A stretch of DNA of 64,000 nt from Knoellia sp. Soil729. Lineage in GTDB: Bacteria > Actinomycetota > Actinomycetes > Actinomycetales > Dermatophilaceae. The position numbers were made by a program, and so were the translations under genes. Numbering within the stretch: position 1 is the first letter of the stretch; each line of letters opens with the position of its first letter. Where the stretch lies: NCBI RefSeq assembly GCF_001427985.1, contig NZ_LMSA01000001.1:377629-441628 (forward strand), given 5' to 3'. Under the pieces are notes generated by a model. The model was given only the letters and a program-made list of their open reading frames with translations. It was not told the DNA's origin and did not search any database. Below are positions 47,288 through 56,627 of the stretch, piece after piece.

Positions 47288-48813
47288 CGCTCGCCGCCCT
47301 GCTCGTCGTCCTGCGCAGCGCTGCCGGCGGCGGTCTGCTCGGCATACAGCTTGAGCAGCGACTGCCCCAGCATCGCCCTGCGGTAGTCGGCGGTGGCGCG
47401 GTGGTCCGTCAGCGGTGTCCCCTCCTGCGCGAGGACGGCCGCTGCGGTGTGCACGCCTTCGCGGTCCCACCGCGTACCCTCCAGCGCAGCCTCGGTGCGC
47501 AAGGCGCGTATCGGGGTGGTCGCCACTCCCCCGAGACCGATGCGTGCCCGGGTCACGGTGCCCTCGACGACCTCGAGCGCGACCGCGACGGCGACCCCGG
47601 AGATGTCGTCGAAGCGGCGCTTGGCAACCTTGTGGAAGGCCGCGATCGGAGCCAGCGGCAAGGGGATGTGGATCTCGCGGATGAGCTCGTCGGGGCGTCG
47701 CAGGCTCACGCGGTAACCGGTGAAGTAGTCGGCCAGTGGCACCACTCGGTCGCCCTCCGGCCCGGCCAGCACGAGCGAGGCCTCGAGCGCCAGCAGCGCG
47801 GGGGCGCAGTCGCCGATGGGTGACGCGGTGCCGAGGTTGCCGCCGAGGGTCGCGCCGTTGCGGATGAGCCGCGAGGCGAACAACGGGAAGAGCTGCGCCA
47901 GCATCGGCACCCTCCCGCCGAGGCCGCGCTCGACCTCGGTGAGCGTGAGCCCGGCGCCGATACGCACCTCGTCGGCCCCCACGTGGAGGTCCCGCAGCTC
48001 GGGCAGCCGGTCGACAGCGACGAGGAGCGTAGGCCGCAGGCCCTTGAGGTTGAGGTCCACCCCGACGTCTGTGGAGCCGGCCAGGAGCACGGCGTCAGGG
48101 TGGGCTGCAAGGAGCTGCACCGCCTCGGCGAGGTCCAGGGGTCGCACCAGCTCCGCGCCGTCCGCCACGACATGGGTTCTCATGGGCGGCGCCGGCGCGG
48201 ACTGCCGACGCTCGGCGAACGGGTCAGAGTCCTCGGGCAGGCCCAGGGCGTAGGCCGCGTCGCGGATGGGTCGGTACCCGGTGCAGCGGCACAGGTTGCC
48301 CGACAGCGCGTGCAGGTCGAAGCCGTTGGAGCCGTGGTCGCGCTCCGGCTCCAGGTCCCGGGCAGCAGCCTCCTCGGCGTCCTCCCCATGCGTGGGAGTG
48401 CGGCCGGCCCGGTAGAACTCCGCCGCCATCGAGCAGACGAAGCCGGGCGTGCAGTACCCGCACTGGGACCCGCCACGGTCGGCCAGCTCCTGTTGGACCG
48501 GGTGCAGCCGGTCGGGCGTGCCGAGCCCCTCGGACGTCACCACCTCCTGGCCATCCAGGGCGGCGACGGGCACGAGGCAGGAGTTGAGCGAGACCCACTC
48601 GGTGGCCGTCGTGCCGGGAGAGCCCGGCCGCGCCACCATGACCGCGCACGCGCCGCACTCGCCCTCGGCGCAGCCCTCCTTGCTGCCGGTGAGACCGCGG
48701 TCGCGCAACCAGTCCAGGGTCGTCGTGTGTGGGGTGATCGACGCGCCGAGCGGCACCGGGGACCCGTTGACGGTCAGAGAGGCTTCTCCCTGGGCCACGG
48801 GCTGCAGCGTCAC
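47284..48813 (-). CDS. xdhA: xanthine dehydrogenase iron-sulfur/FAD subunit
   Basis: Electron-transfer chain (509 residues) uniting two modules. The N-terminal two [2Fe-2S] motifs are GSKEGCAEGECGACAVMV with a later NSCLVP cysteine, and SQCGYCTPGFVC with GNLCRCTGYRPI. After a linker (about 160-200), the FAD domain shows LLAGSTDVGVDLN and NGATLGGNLGTASPIGD. This matches bacterial XdhA (as in Rhodobacter). GTG at 48813 overlaps the upstream DinB gene stop by 4 bases; the xdhB start overlaps by 4 as well. Confidence 0.93.
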   Translation of the reverse strand: MTLQPVAQGEASLTVNGSPVPLGASITPHTTTLDWLRDRGLTGSKEGCAEGECGACAVMVARPGSPGTTATEWVSLNSCLVPVAALDGQEVVTSEGLGTPDRLHPVQQELADRGGSQCGYCTPGFVCSMAAEFYRAGRTPTHGEDAEEAAARDLEPERDHGSNGFDLHALSGNLCRCTGYRPIRDAAYALGLPEDSDPFAERRQSAPAPPMRTHVVADGAELVRPLDLAEAVQLLAAHPDAVLLAGSTDVGVDLNLKGLRPTLLVAVDRLPELRDLHVGADEVRIGAGLTLTEVERGLGGRVPMLAQLFPLFASRLIRNGATLGGNLGTASPIGDCAPALLALEASLVLAGPEGDRVVPLADYFTGYRVSLRRPDELIREIHIPLPLAPIAAFHKVAKRRFDDISGVAVAVALEVVEGTVTRARIGLGGVATTPIRALRTEAALEGTRWDREGVHTAAAVLAQEGTPLTDHRATADYRRAMLGQSLLKLYAEQTAAGSAAQDDEQGGER

Positions 48814-49283
48814 GGTGCCGACCCCTCGGGTGCGGCGAGGAGGACGTCGCGGGTGACCTCGAGCTGGCCCAGGTGCTGGACGAGCTCCTCGTAGATGTGC
48901 ATGAGCACGTCCCCCTGCGTGGCGTATGCCGTTCGGTCCCCTTGCGTGGGCGGGTTCACCGGCGAAGCCGCCGGGTCGGCCGCCCGGGCGTCCTCGTGCA
49001 GCCGGCCACGGGCCGACTCGAGCTGTGCGAGCGCCTCGTCGACGCTCCCGGTCGCCGTGAACTCCGCGTCGCGGTCCCGTGGGACCTCGATCCCCCGGTT
49101 GACGTCGCGGGCCCAGTGACCCATCACGCCGACGGCATGGGAGACCAGCGCGAAGCCGGAGTTCGAGCCCTCGACCGCGGGAACCACCCCGTTGACCTGC
49201 GCGTCTCCCAATGCCCGCAGGCACCCGGCATACGAGTCCAGGGCATGGTCGCAGTAGGCGAGGTAGGAGTCGACGGTGATCAC
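48810..49283 (-). CDS. DinB-superfamily (mycothiol transferase-like) protein
   Basis: A 157-residue four-helix-bundle protein (VITVDSYLAYCDHALDSYAG, FALVSHAVGVMGHWARDV, MHIYEELVQHLGQLEV) with spaced histidines (SHAVGVMGHW, MHIYEELVQH) that could form the metal site of DinB/maleylpyruvate-isomerase enzymes. Such proteins use mycothiol or metals in detoxification. It directly precedes xdhA (4-base overlap), so it is part of the purine oxidation operon; a role in handling oxidised intermediates is a guess. GTG at 49281-49283. Confidence 0.7.
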   Translation of the reverse strand: MITVDSYLAYCDHALDSYAGCLRALGDAQVNGVVPAVEGSNSGFALVSHAVGVMGHWARDVNRGIEVPRDRDAEFTATGSVDEALAQLESARGRLHEDARAADPAASPVNPPTQGDRTAYATQGDVLMHIYEELVQHLGQLEVTRDVLLAAPEGSAP

Positions 49284-49374
49284 GCCACCGAGTCTTTCAC
49301 CCGACACGCCCCACGGAGCCGCGTGGCAGATAACAATGGCGACGACCCCCGTCCCGGCAAAGGAGCCACTTCCC

Positions 49375-50898
49375 ATGGGCAGCGCAGAGTCCAACCTCGC
49401 CTTCCACCTCGTCAGCACCGCGAAGGCCATGCCGGACCGGCCGGCGATCAAGATCAACGGCCAGGACATCAGCTACCAGCAGCTGCATGGCATGGCGGCC
49501 AAGCTCGCAGGCACCTTGCGCGCCAACGGGATCGAGCCAGGTGACCGGGTCGCGCTCATCCTGCCCAACGTCCCGGCCTTCCCCGTCGCGTTCTTCGCCA
49601 CGCTCCTCGCGGGCGGCATCGTCGTGCCGATGAACCCGCTGCTGAAGTCGGGCGAGATCGACTTCTTCTTCACCAACTCCGGCGCAAAGATCGCGTTCGT
49701 CTGGCCGGACTTCGTCGACGAGGCCACCAAGGGTGCCGAGCGCTCGGGGACCAAGATCGTCGAGTGCGGGCCGCTCGGTCCCGTCGAGGGCGCCCTGGAC
49801 GCCGGGGACGGCGGCGCAGAGCCGATTGCCGAGCCCACCGAACGCGAGGGCGACGACACCGCGATCATCCTTTACACGTCCGGGACCACCGGCCGTCCCA
49901 AGGGTGCCGAGCTCACCCACGACAACGTCAGCCTCAACGCCATGCGCTGTGCGCAGGGCATCCAGGAGATCTCCCCCGACGACGTCATCATGGGCTGCCT
50001 GCCGCTGTTCCACGTCTTCGGTCTCGTCGTCGGGCTCAACGCCGCCGTGCGAGCCGGCGCCTCGCTGGCCCTCATCCCGAGGTTCGACCCGGCCGCGGCG
50101 ATCAAGGTCATCGGTGACGAGAAGGTCACCATCATGCAGGGCGTCCCGACGATGTATGCCGCGATCCTCAACCACCCCGACGCCGACTCCCTCGACGCGT
50201 CCTCGCTGCGCACCTGCGCCTCGGGTGGGTCGGCGATGCCGCTCGAGGTGATGAAGGCGTTCGAGGAGAAGTTCGGCTGCGTCATCCTCGAGGGGTACGG
50301 CCTGTCCGAGACCTCGCCGGTGGCGTCGTTCAACATGCCCGACCGCGAGCGCAAGCCCGGCACCATCGGGTTGGCCATCCCCGGCTGCGAGATGCGGGTC
50401 GTCGACCTCGAGGGCAACGAGGTGGAGCACGGCGAGGTGGGCGAGATCGCCATTCGCGGCGACAACGTCATGAAGGGCTACTGGTCCGACCCCGAGGCGA
50501 CCGCCGAGGCGATCCCCGACGGCTGGTTCCGCACCGGCGACCTGGCCACCCAGGACGACGAGGGCTACTTCACGATCGTCGACCGCAAGAAGGACATGAT
50601 CCTGCGCGGCGGCATGAACGTCTACCCGCGGGAGGTCGAGGAGGTCATCTACCAGCACCCGGACGTCCTCGAGGTCGCCGTCGTCGCCGTGCCCGACGAG
50701 CTGCTCGGGGAGCAGGTCGGCGCGGGCGTCGTGCTGCGCGAGGGGTCGACGAGCACTGCGGACGACATCATCGCGTTCACCAAGGAGCGCATCGCCGCTT
50801 ACAAGTACCCCCGCAACGTCTGGCTCCTCGACGAGCTGCCCAAGGGTCCCACCGGCAAGATCCTGCGGCGCGAGGTGAGCGCCCCCAGCGCTTCCTGA
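49375..50898 (+). CDS. long-chain fatty-acid--CoA ligase (AMP-binding)
   Basis: An acyl-adenylate-forming enzyme of 507 residues: phosphate loop ILYTSGTTGRPKGAELTHDN, acyl-binding GYGLSETSPVASF, hinge YFTIVDRKKDMILRGGMNVYPREVEEVI and catalytic lysine in LPKGPTGKILRREV. These activate carboxylic acids as CoA thioesters; chain length is not decided. ATG at 49375 is used because AAAGGAG lies 9 bases upstream; an earlier ATG exists at 49336. The gene is divergent from the xdh set and convergent with the EamA gene. Confidence 0.92.
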   Translation: MGSAESNLAFHLVSTAKAMPDRPAIKINGQDISYQQLHGMAAKLAGTLRANGIEPGDRVALILPNVPAFPVAFFATLLAGGIVVPMNPLLKSGEIDFFFTNSGAKIAFVWPDFVDEATKGAERSGTKIVECGPLGPVEGALDAGDGGAEPIAEPTEREGDDTAIILYTSGTTGRPKGAELTHDNVSLNAMRCAQGIQEISPDDVIMGCLPLFHVFGLVVGLNAAVRAGASLALIPRFDPAAAIKVIGDEKVTIMQGVPTMYAAILNHPDADSLDASSLRTCASGGSAMPLEVMKAFEEKFGCVILEGYGLSETSPVASFNMPDRERKPGTIGLAIPGCEMRVVDLEGNEVEHGEVGEIAIRGDNVMKGYWSDPEATAEAIPDGWFRTGDLATQDDEGYFTIVDRKKDMILRGGMNVYPREVEEVIYQHPDVLEVAVVAVPDELLGEQVGAGVVLREGSTSTADDIIAFTKERIAAYKYPRNVWLLDELPKGPTGKILRREVSAPSAS

Positions 50899-50903
50899 AC
50901 CGG

Positions 50904-50963
50904 AGCTCGAGGGCGCAGAGCCCGAGGGCGCAGAGCCCGAGGGCGCAGAGCTCGAGGGCGCAG
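50904..50963. repeat. 15-bp tandem repeat, four units
   Basis: Four head-to-tail copies of AGCYCGAGGGCGCAG start at 50904, 50919, 50934 and 50949. Copies 1 and 4 are identical, and copies 2 and 3 are identical (C instead of T). It begins 5 bases after the acyl-CoA ligase stop. The last unit forms the left arm of the hairpin at 50953-51009. Confidence 0.9.
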
Positions 50964-51009
50964 GACACGCCGGGCCACGTCGCGTGGTCGGGCAGATCCT
51001 GCGCTCTCG
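50953..51009. terminator. convergent hairpin between acyl-CoA ligase and EamA genes
   Basis: A 13-bp stem (CGAGGGCGCAGGA at 50953-50965 with 50997-51009, one G-U) encloses a second small stem (CCACG-tcg-CGTGG). Sits between two convergent gene ends, 4 bases before the EamA stop. Likely bidirectional terminator. Confidence 0.72.
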
Positions 51010-51013
51010 GCTC

Positions 51014-52027
51014 TCAGGCGTGGGGCGACGCGGGTGCCACGTCGGGAACCGCCAACGGTGTGCGAGCCCGCCGCGTCGGCGCGTTGATGACGCCGGCGGC
51101 CACGAGCACGATGGCGAACCCGACCACCTGGAACACGCCGAGCGACTCCCCCAGCACCAGCACCCCGAGGAGCACCGAGACGATCGGGATGAGATAGGTG
51201 ATCGTCGAGCCGATGACCGGCCCGGCCCCGCGCACGACGTCGAACTGCAGGATGTAGGCCGCGCCGGTCCCGATCATGCCGAGGGTGAGGATGCAGAGCA
51301 GCGGGAGGAGGACCCAGCCCCCACCGGGGCTGCCTGCCTCGAGGTGGGAGGTCCCGAGGCGGGCGCGGTCGTAGGCCCAGATGGACCCGATGCCCCCCGG
51401 CTGGAGCGCACCCCACACCAGCGTGACCGGGACCATGAGCACCGTGCCCATCGTGAGGGTCGCGGCCGGCTGGCTCAGCCCACCGAGGTCTGCGCCAGCC
51501 AGGAAGCGGCGGTTGTAGGTCCAGCCGATGCCGTAGCAGGCACCGCCGGCCAGGGCCATGCCGAACCCGACGAGGTCGGGTCGCCCTGACGCCCAGGGCT
51601 GCATGATCGTCACCACGCCGATGAAGCCGATGACGACGGCCACCACCTTGGGCCGAGTGGCGCGGGCACCGGGGAGGAAGGCCATGGTCGCCAGCACGGT
51701 GGCGATCGGGGTCGCCGCGTTGCCGATGCCGGCGAGGGCCGAGCTCACCCGGGTCTCCGAGAGCGCGAAGAGGGTGAACGGCAGGGTGCCGAGCAGCAGC
51801 CCGGTGACGGCCAGGTGCTTCCACACCCACCGCTCACGCGGCAGCGAGCCCCCACGCATCCACAGGAGCAGCAGGATCGTCGCGGCGCCCGTGAGCAGCC
51901 GTAGCGCGGCGATCTGCACGGCCGAGAGCGACTCCAGCCCCACCTTCATAAGCAGGAAGCTCGAGCCCCAGATGAACACCAGCGCCATGAACTTGGCCTG
52001 CCACGGGACCCTGGGTGCCGGTGACAT
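51014..52027 (-). CDS. EamA-family (DMT) transporter
   Basis: A 337-residue membrane protein with two EamA repeats, about ten hydrophobic helices (for example FMALVFIWGSSFLLMKVGL at the start and VIGSTITYLIPIVSVLLGVLVLGE in the second repeat). The internal GSSFLLMKVGLE and SSALAGIGNAATPI motifs are family-typical. Members export or import amino acids and metabolites; no substrate can be named. ATG at 52025-52027 overlaps the MetE-like stop by one base, so it is the second gene of that unit. Confidence 0.92.
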   Translation of the reverse strand: MSPAPRVPWQAKFMALVFIWGSSFLLMKVGLESLSAVQIAALRLLTGAATILLLLWMRGGSLPRERWVWKHLAVTGLLLGTLPFTLFALSETRVSSALAGIGNAATPIATVLATMAFLPGARATRPKVVAVVIGFIGVVTIMQPWASGRPDLVGFGMALAGGACYGIGWTYNRRFLAGADLGGLSQPAATLTMGTVLMVPVTLVWGALQPGGIGSIWAYDRARLGTSHLEAGSPGGGWVLLPLLCILTLGMIGTGAAYILQFDVVRGAGPVIGSTITYLIPIVSVLLGVLVLGESLGVFQVVGFAIVLVAAGVINAPTRRARTPLAVPDVAPASPHA

Positions 52028-53028
52028 CAGTCCTGCTCCTTCTCGGTGAGCTCGCGGGCGGCGTCGATCGCCACCCGCTGGACGGCGACCGCCGCCGACG
52101 GTGGGAGTGAGGGCAGCCCGCACGCGGGGGTGACGGTGACGTCGGCAAGGCGGGCGGACGGCATACCGATCGCTCGAAACCCGTCGAGAACTCTGGTGAC
52201 CGCTGCTCGCACCGCGTCCCCCGAGGACCCGACCGGAGTCGTCGCCACCACCCCCGCCCACAGGCGGGTGCCGCTCTCCATCGCCGCGGCGAGCGCCTCC
52301 CAGCGCTGGGGCGAGGCGTCGGTGAGGTCGAGGGAGAGCGCCGTGGCTCCCGTGGAGGCGAGCAGCTCGACCGGGGCTCCCGGGTGGCAGGAGTGCAGGA
52401 CGACGTCACCGTCGTGCGCCTCACGAACCTCCCGTATGCCGCGTGCCACCTCCGCGCGGTCGACCGCACGCACCCGTCCGTAGCCGGACGCCGTGGGCAG
52501 CTCCCCGCGAAGGACCGACAGGACCGACGGCTCGTCGAGCTGCACCGTGACCACCGCTCCCGGCACGAGCCGCTGCACCTCGGCCACGTGCTGGCGCACG
52601 CCCTCGGCGAGGGAGGCGACGAGGTCGCGGCGGGCACCCTCGTCGGTCACCGAGCGCTCGCCGCGGTTGAGCTCGATGGAGGCCGCGAGGGTCCACGGGC
52701 CGGCGACCTGCAGCTTGAGCGGGCCGGCATACCCGTCGTAGGCCTCGGCCAGCTCGTCGAGGTCCTGGCGCCAGAAGGATCGAGCGCGGGACTGGTCCCG
52801 GCCCGGCCGGTCGGTGAAGCGCCAGCCCGAGGGCTGGAGGTCGACGGAGAGGTCGGCGAGCAGGGCCGCGGACCGCCCGATGAGGTCGGATCCCGGCCCG
52901 CGAGAAGGGGTTTCGGGGAGATAGGGGATGCCGGAGACGTCGATGTCAGTGAGGAGGTCGCGCACCGACACGATGGCCTCGCGGGAGGACTCGCCCGGCC
53001 AGGACCCGACTCCGGAAACGTGTGTCAC
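52027..53028 (-). CDS. MetE C-terminal-like (UROD/MetE fold) protein
   Basis: A 333-residue protein of the cobalamin-independent methionine synthase C-terminal fold: VTHVSGVGSWPG at the start, PLKLQVAGPWTLAAS, VTVQLDEPSVLSVLRGE and VVLHSCHPGAPVELL, with possible zinc ligands H and C in LHSCHP and a late VTPACGLPSLP cysteine. Comparable genes lie near mnmA and ligA in mycobacteria (Rv3015c). It lacks the N-terminal MetE half, so it is a stand-alone methyltransferase-like protein of unproven substrate. GTG at 53026-53028 follows a small palindrome. Confidence 0.82.
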   Translation of the reverse strand: MTHVSGVGSWPGESSREAIVSVRDLLTDIDVSGIPYLPETPSRGPGSDLIGRSAALLADLSVDLQPSGWRFTDRPGRDQSRARSFWRQDLDELAEAYDGYAGPLKLQVAGPWTLAASIELNRGERSVTDEGARRDLVASLAEGVRQHVAEVQRLVPGAVVTVQLDEPSVLSVLRGELPTASGYGRVRAVDRAEVARGIREVREAHDGDVVLHSCHPGAPVELLASTGATALSLDLTDASPQRWEALAAAMESGTRLWAGVVATTPVGSSGDAVRAAVTRVLDGFRAIGMPSARLADVTVTPACGLPSLPPSAAVAVQRVAIDAARELTEKEQD

Positions 53029-53042
53029 GCGAGAACTCTCGC
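53029..53042. promoter_or_regulatory. 14-bp palindrome upstream of the MetE-like gene
   Basis: GCGAGA-AC-TCTCGC is perfectly palindromic except for the central AC, and touches the start codon at 53028. It may be an operator or a 5' RNA hairpin. No B12 riboswitch motif was found. Confidence 0.35.
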
Positions 53043-53132
53043 ACTCGCCCACGCGCGAGCCAACCGGGGTACCCCGGGAGCCGTGATGGCTGCCCGCGAT
53101 GTCAGCGCCTGGGCGTGACCGGCGCAAAGGCT

Positions 53133-53166
53133 GGTGACCGGCATCCGCGTGGGGACGCCGGTCACC
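53133..53166 (-). terminator. hairpin after mnmA
   Basis: GGTGACCGGC (53133-53142) pairs perfectly with GCCGGTCACC (53157-53166) around a 14-base loop, 75 bases past the mnmA stop on the minus strand. No U-tract. Terminator role is inferred. Confidence 0.5.
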
Positions 53167-53240
53167 GGGCTGAGCGCCGGTCGCGCCACCGGCGCAGAAG
53201 TTCCCGCCACGTCAGGGCCAACGGCTGCTGCAGCCAGCAC

Positions 53241-54368
53241 TCACGCTGACGTGGGGACAGGCGCGGCGGCGCGGTCGGTCGAGGCGATCGTCGCCGACCC
53301 CACGACGCGCGGGCCGTCATAGAGGACGACGGACTGCCCCGGAGCCACCCCCCGGATGCGCGAGTCGAGGCGCACGTGGACCACCTGCGGGTCGGTGTCG
53401 TCGACCCGTGCCCAGGCCGGGATCTCCTCACCGTGGGCGCGCACCTGCGCACCCACGCGCACCTCGCCCGCCGGCGCAGGGCCGCACCACCGGGCATGGT
53501 CCGCGGCGATGAGGTCGACGCCCAACAGGTCGGCGCTGCCGATGAGCACCCGGTTCGAGGGGGCATCCACCCCCACGACGTAGCGCGGCTCGGCACCGAG
53601 CGACGAACGCTCCAGCCCCAACCCGCGCCGCTGCCCGACGGTGAACCCGTAGGTGCCCGCGTGCGAGCCCACGACCTCCCCGCTCGCGGCGTCGACGATC
53701 TCACCGGGCTTCTCCCCCAGCTGCGACGTCAACCATCCGCGGGTGTCCCCGTCGGAGATGAAGCAGATGTCGTAGGAGTCGGGCTTCTTGGCGACCGAGA
53801 ACCCGCGCGCTGCGGCCTCCTCGCGGATCTGCGGCTTCGTCGTGTCGCCCAGGGGGAAGAAGGCCCGGGCCAGCTGGTCGGCGTCGAGGACCCCGAGCAC
53901 GTAGGACTGGTCCTTGAGCGGGTCGACCGCACGGTGCAGCTCGCGCCGCACGACCCCGTCGGCACCGGGACGCTCGACGACCTGCGCATAGTGACCGGTC
54001 GCCACGGCGTCGAACCCCAGGGCAAGAGCCTTGTCGAGCAGGGCAGTGAACTTGATGGACTCGTTGCAGCGCAGGCACGGGTTCGGCGTGCGACCCGCGC
54101 GGTACTCCGCCACGAAGTCGTCCATGACGTCCCGCTGGAAGCGCTGCGCCATGTCCCACACATAGAACGGGATGCCCAGCCGGTCGGCGACGCGACGCGC
54201 ATCCCCGGCGTCCTCGATCGTGCAGCACCCCCGGGCCGACTCGCGCAGCGTCGCGGCCGACCGTGACAGCGCCAGGTGCACCCCGACGACCTCGTGGCCG
54301 GCGTCGAGCATCCGAGCCGCGGCGACCGCGGAGTCCACTCCCCCGCTCATGGCGGCGACGACGCGCAT
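53241..54368 (-). CDS. mnmA: tRNA 2-thiouridylase MnmA
   Basis: Transfers sulfur to U34 of Gln, Glu and Lys tRNAs, drawing it from IscS. The 375-residue protein has the PP-loop [10 protein letters not shown] (8-17), catalytic cysteine C98 in [14 protein letters not shown] and the second cysteine in [11 protein letters not shown], and the tRNA-binding [11 protein letters not shown] segment. Start ATG overlaps the iscS stop by one base, so sulfur donor and acceptor enzyme are made together. Known as trmU in mycobacteria. Confidence 0.97.
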   Translation of the reverse strand: MRVVAAMSGGVDSAVAAARMLDAGHEVVGVHLALSRSAATLRESARGCCTIEDAGDARRVADRLGIPFYVWDMAQRFQRDVMDDFVAEYRAGRTPNPCLRCNESIKFTALLDKALALGFDAVATGHYAQVVERPGADGVVRRELHRAVDPLKDQSYVLGVLDADQLARAFFPLGDTTKPQIREEAAARGFSVAKKPDSYDICFISDGDTRGWLTSQLGEKPGEIVDAASGEVVGSHAGTYGFTVGQRRGLGLERSSLGAEPRYVVGVDAPSNRVLIGSADLLGVDLIAADHARWCGPAPAGEVRVGAQVRAHGEEIPAWARVDDTDPQVVHVRLDSRIRGVAPGQSVVLYDGPRVVGSATIASTDRAAAPVPTSA

Positions 54369-55549
54369 CAGGCGGCCCCGCTCGCCCGGCGGGCGCGCTC
54401 GACGACCGCGGGCAGCGCAGCCAGGAAGGCCTCGACGTCGGCCTCCATCGACGTGTGTCCCAAGGAGAGCCGCAGTGCCCCGCGTGCCTCCGCCTCCGGG
54501 TAGCCCATGGCGAGCAGCACGTGGCTCGGCTGCGGCACACCGGCCTGGCACGCTGAGCCGGTCGAGCACTCCACACCGGCGGCGTCGAGCAGGTAGAGCA
54601 GGGAGTCACCCTCGCAGCCCCGCACGAGCAGGTGGGCATTGCCGGGAAGCCGTTCGGTGGCGTCACCCTCGGTCCAGCAGCCACTCACACTGATGCCGAG
54701 GTCGAGCCCCAACGCACCGGTGATGAGCCGGTCCCGCAGCCCCGTGAGCCGCCGCGCCTCGTCGTCGCGCTCGGCAACGGCCTCGGTCAGGGCAACGGCA
54801 AACGCGCGTATGCCGGCCGCGTCGAGAGTGCCCGAGCGCACCTGCCGCTCCTGGCCGCCTCCGTGGACGAGGGGCACGAGCGTGGCGTCGCGCCGGGCGA
54901 GGAGCGCACCCACCCCGACCGGGCCGCCGACCTTGTGTGCCGTGACGGTCATGAGGTCTGCACCGCAGCCCGCGAAGCTCACGGGCAGCTGGCCCACCGC
55001 CTGCACGGCGTCGGTGTGGAACGGCACCCCGGCCTCGTGGGCCACGGCGGCGAGCTCGGCGACCGGCTGGACCGTGCCCACCTCGTTGTTGGCCCACATG
55101 ACGCTGACCATCGCCGCGTCCAGCGGCTCGGCGGCCAGCGTCGCCCGCAGGCCCTCGACCGAGATGTGGCCGCACCGGTCGGGCTCCAGCCAGGTGACCG
55201 AGGCACCGTGCCTCTTCACGAGGTGCTCGACGGGGTCGAGCACCGCGTGGTGCTCGATACCGCTGACCACGAGCCGGGAGGCACCCACGGAAGCCAGCCG
55301 TGCGGCATACGTGCCCTTGATGGCGAGGTTGTCGGCCTCGGTGCCGCCGGAGGTGAAGACGACCTCGGACGGTCGGGCGCCGAGCGCATCGGCGATCTCC
55401 TCACGCGACTCCTCGACCACGGCCCGCGCGGCTCGGCCGGAGGTGTGCAGCGACGAGGGGTTGCCCACGTGGGCGGACTGCTCGAGCCATGCCTCACGTG
55501 CCGACGGCCGCAGAGGGGTCGTCGCAGCATGGTCCAGGTACGCGCTCAC
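54368..55549 (-). CDS. iscS: cysteine desulfurase
   Basis: PLP enzyme (393 residues) that releases sulfur from cysteine for iron-sulfur clusters and tRNA thiolation. PLP lysine K206 is in [15 protein letters not shown], the ASNNE-like loop is [14 protein letters not shown], and the persulfide cysteine is in [15 protein letters not shown] start at 55547-55549. It overlaps mnmA by one base. It begins 30 bases downstream of a long-stem hairpin that closes etfA. Confidence 0.96.
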   Translation of the reverse strand: MSAYLDHAATTPLRPSAREAWLEQSAHVGNPSSLHTSGRAARAVVEESREEIADALGARPSEVVFTSGGTEADNLAIKGTYAARLASVGASRLVVSGIEHHAVLDPVEHLVKRHGASVTWLEPDRCGHISVEGLRATLAAEPLDAAMVSVMWANNEVGTVQPVAELAAVAHEAGVPFHTDAVQAVGQLPVSFAGCGADLMTVTAHKVGGPVGVGALLARRDATLVPLVHGGGQERQVRSGTLDAAGIRAFAVALTEAVAERDDEARRLTGLRDRLITGALGLDLGISVSGCWTEGDATERLPGNAHLLVRGCEGDSLLYLLDAAGVECSTGSACQAGVPQPSHVLLAMGYPEAEARGALRLSLGHTSMEADVEAFLAALPAVVERARRASGAA

Positions 55550-55578
55550 CCGGGAATTCTACGTTCCCACCCCCAGAA

Positions 55579-55654
55579 CGACTTGTTGCCCGTTCGGCCA
55601 CCTCCCAGCACCGGTGAACGGGCTTGGGACATGGGCCGAACGGGCAATAAGTCG
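55579..55654 (-). terminator. long-stem intergenic hairpin, family II copy 2 (after etfA)
   Basis: A 21-bp stem (55579-55599 with 55634-55654, one G-U) and a 34-base loop, starting 3 bases after the etfA stop. Stem core GCCCGTT-C-GGCC and loop blocks CCTCC, CGGT and GGGAC parallel the hairpin at 15839-15907. The base ACTTGTTGC / GCAATAAGT resembles the 23440 hairpin. Confidence 0.85.
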
Positions 55655-55657
55655 AAC

Positions 55658-56614
55658 TCAGGCCTTGGCCTTCTTGACGGCCTCGGTCGCCTGCGGGAGG
55701 ACGGTGAACAGGTCACCGACGACGCCGAAGTCGACGAGCTCGAAGATCGGGGCCTCCTCGTCCTTGTTGACCGCGATGATCGTCTTGGACGTCTGCATGC
55801 CGGCACGGTGCTGGATCGCGCCCGAGATGCCCGCCGCGACATAGAGCTGCGGCGAGACCTGCTTGCCGGTCTGGCCGACCTGGTTGCTGTGCGGGTACCA
55901 GCCGGCGTCGACGGCGGCGCGCGAGGCACCGACCGCAGCACCGAGGCTGTCGGCGAACTGCTCGACCGGGTCGAAGTCCCCGCCGGTGCCTCGACCACCG
56001 GAGACCACGATCTTGGCCTCGGTGAGCTCCGGGCGACCGGTCGACTCCTTGGGCTTGGACTCGGTGATCTTCGCTGCCTTGGACGCGTCGGACAGCGTGA
56101 CGTCCAGCTGCTCGACGGCACCGGCAGCGGGGGCCGGCTCGATCGTCACGGAGTTGGGCTTGACCGCGACGATCGCGGTGCCCGTGGTGACGGTCGCCTT
56201 CACCGTGTAGGAACCGGCGAAGACCGACTGGGTGGTCTCCACGCCGTCGCCACCGGCGGTGACGTCGACGGCGTCGGTGATGACACCGGACCCGGTGCGG
56301 ATCGCGAGACGGGCAGCGATCTCCTTGCCGGCCGTGTTGCTCGGGATCAGCACAGCGAGCGGGGAGGTCTTCTCGACGACTGACGCGAGGATCTCGGCCT
56401 GGGGGCCGACGAGGTACTCCAGTGCGTCAGGGGCGTCGTAGACGTAGACCTTGGCGGCGCCGTACTTGGCGAGCGTGACCTGGGCCGTCTCGGCACCGGG
56501 GCCGATGTAGACCGCGGAGGGCTCACCGAGGCGGCGGGCGATGGTCAGCAGCTCGGCGGTCGCCTTGCGGATCTTGCCGCCGGCGTGGTCGACGAGGACG
56601 AGAACTTCAGCCAT
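55658..56614 (-). CDS. etfA: electron transfer flavoprotein subunit alpha
   Basis: FAD-carrying subunit of ETF, which passes electrons from acyl-CoA dehydrogenases to the respiratory chain. The 318-residue protein has the C-terminal FAD domain signature [48 protein letters not shown] and [23 protein letters not shown]. The ATG at 56612-56614 is 13 bases after the etfB stop. Named fixB in mycobacteria. An enoyl-CoA hydratase and acyl-CoA ligase nearby fit fatty acid oxidation. Confidence 0.96.
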   Translation of the reverse strand: MAEVLVLVDHAGGKIRKATAELLTIARRLGEPSAVYIGPGAETAQVTLAKYGAAKVYVYDAPDALEYLVGPQAEILASVVEKTSPLAVLIPSNTAGKEIAARLAIRTGSGVITDAVDVTAGGDGVETTQSVFAGSYTVKATVTTGTAIVAVKPNSVTIEPAPAAGAVEQLDVTLSDASKAAKITESKPKESTGRPELTEAKIVVSGGRGTGGDFDPVEQFADSLGAAVGASRAAVDAGWYPHSNQVGQTGKQVSPQLYVAAGISGAIQHRAGMQTSKTIIAVNKDEEAPIFELVDFGVVGDLFTVLPQATEAVKKAKA

Positions 56615-56627
56615 GGGTGGATTCTCC

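Noticed and set aside
50777-50968. Repeat-encoded peptide CALELCALGL on the minus strand
   Set aside because: It is only the translation of the 15-bp tandem repeat antisense to a real gene end.
52900-53060. B12 riboswitch before the MetE-like gene
   Set aside because: No B12-box or riboswitch-like conserved segment is recognisable; only a 14-bp palindrome is present.
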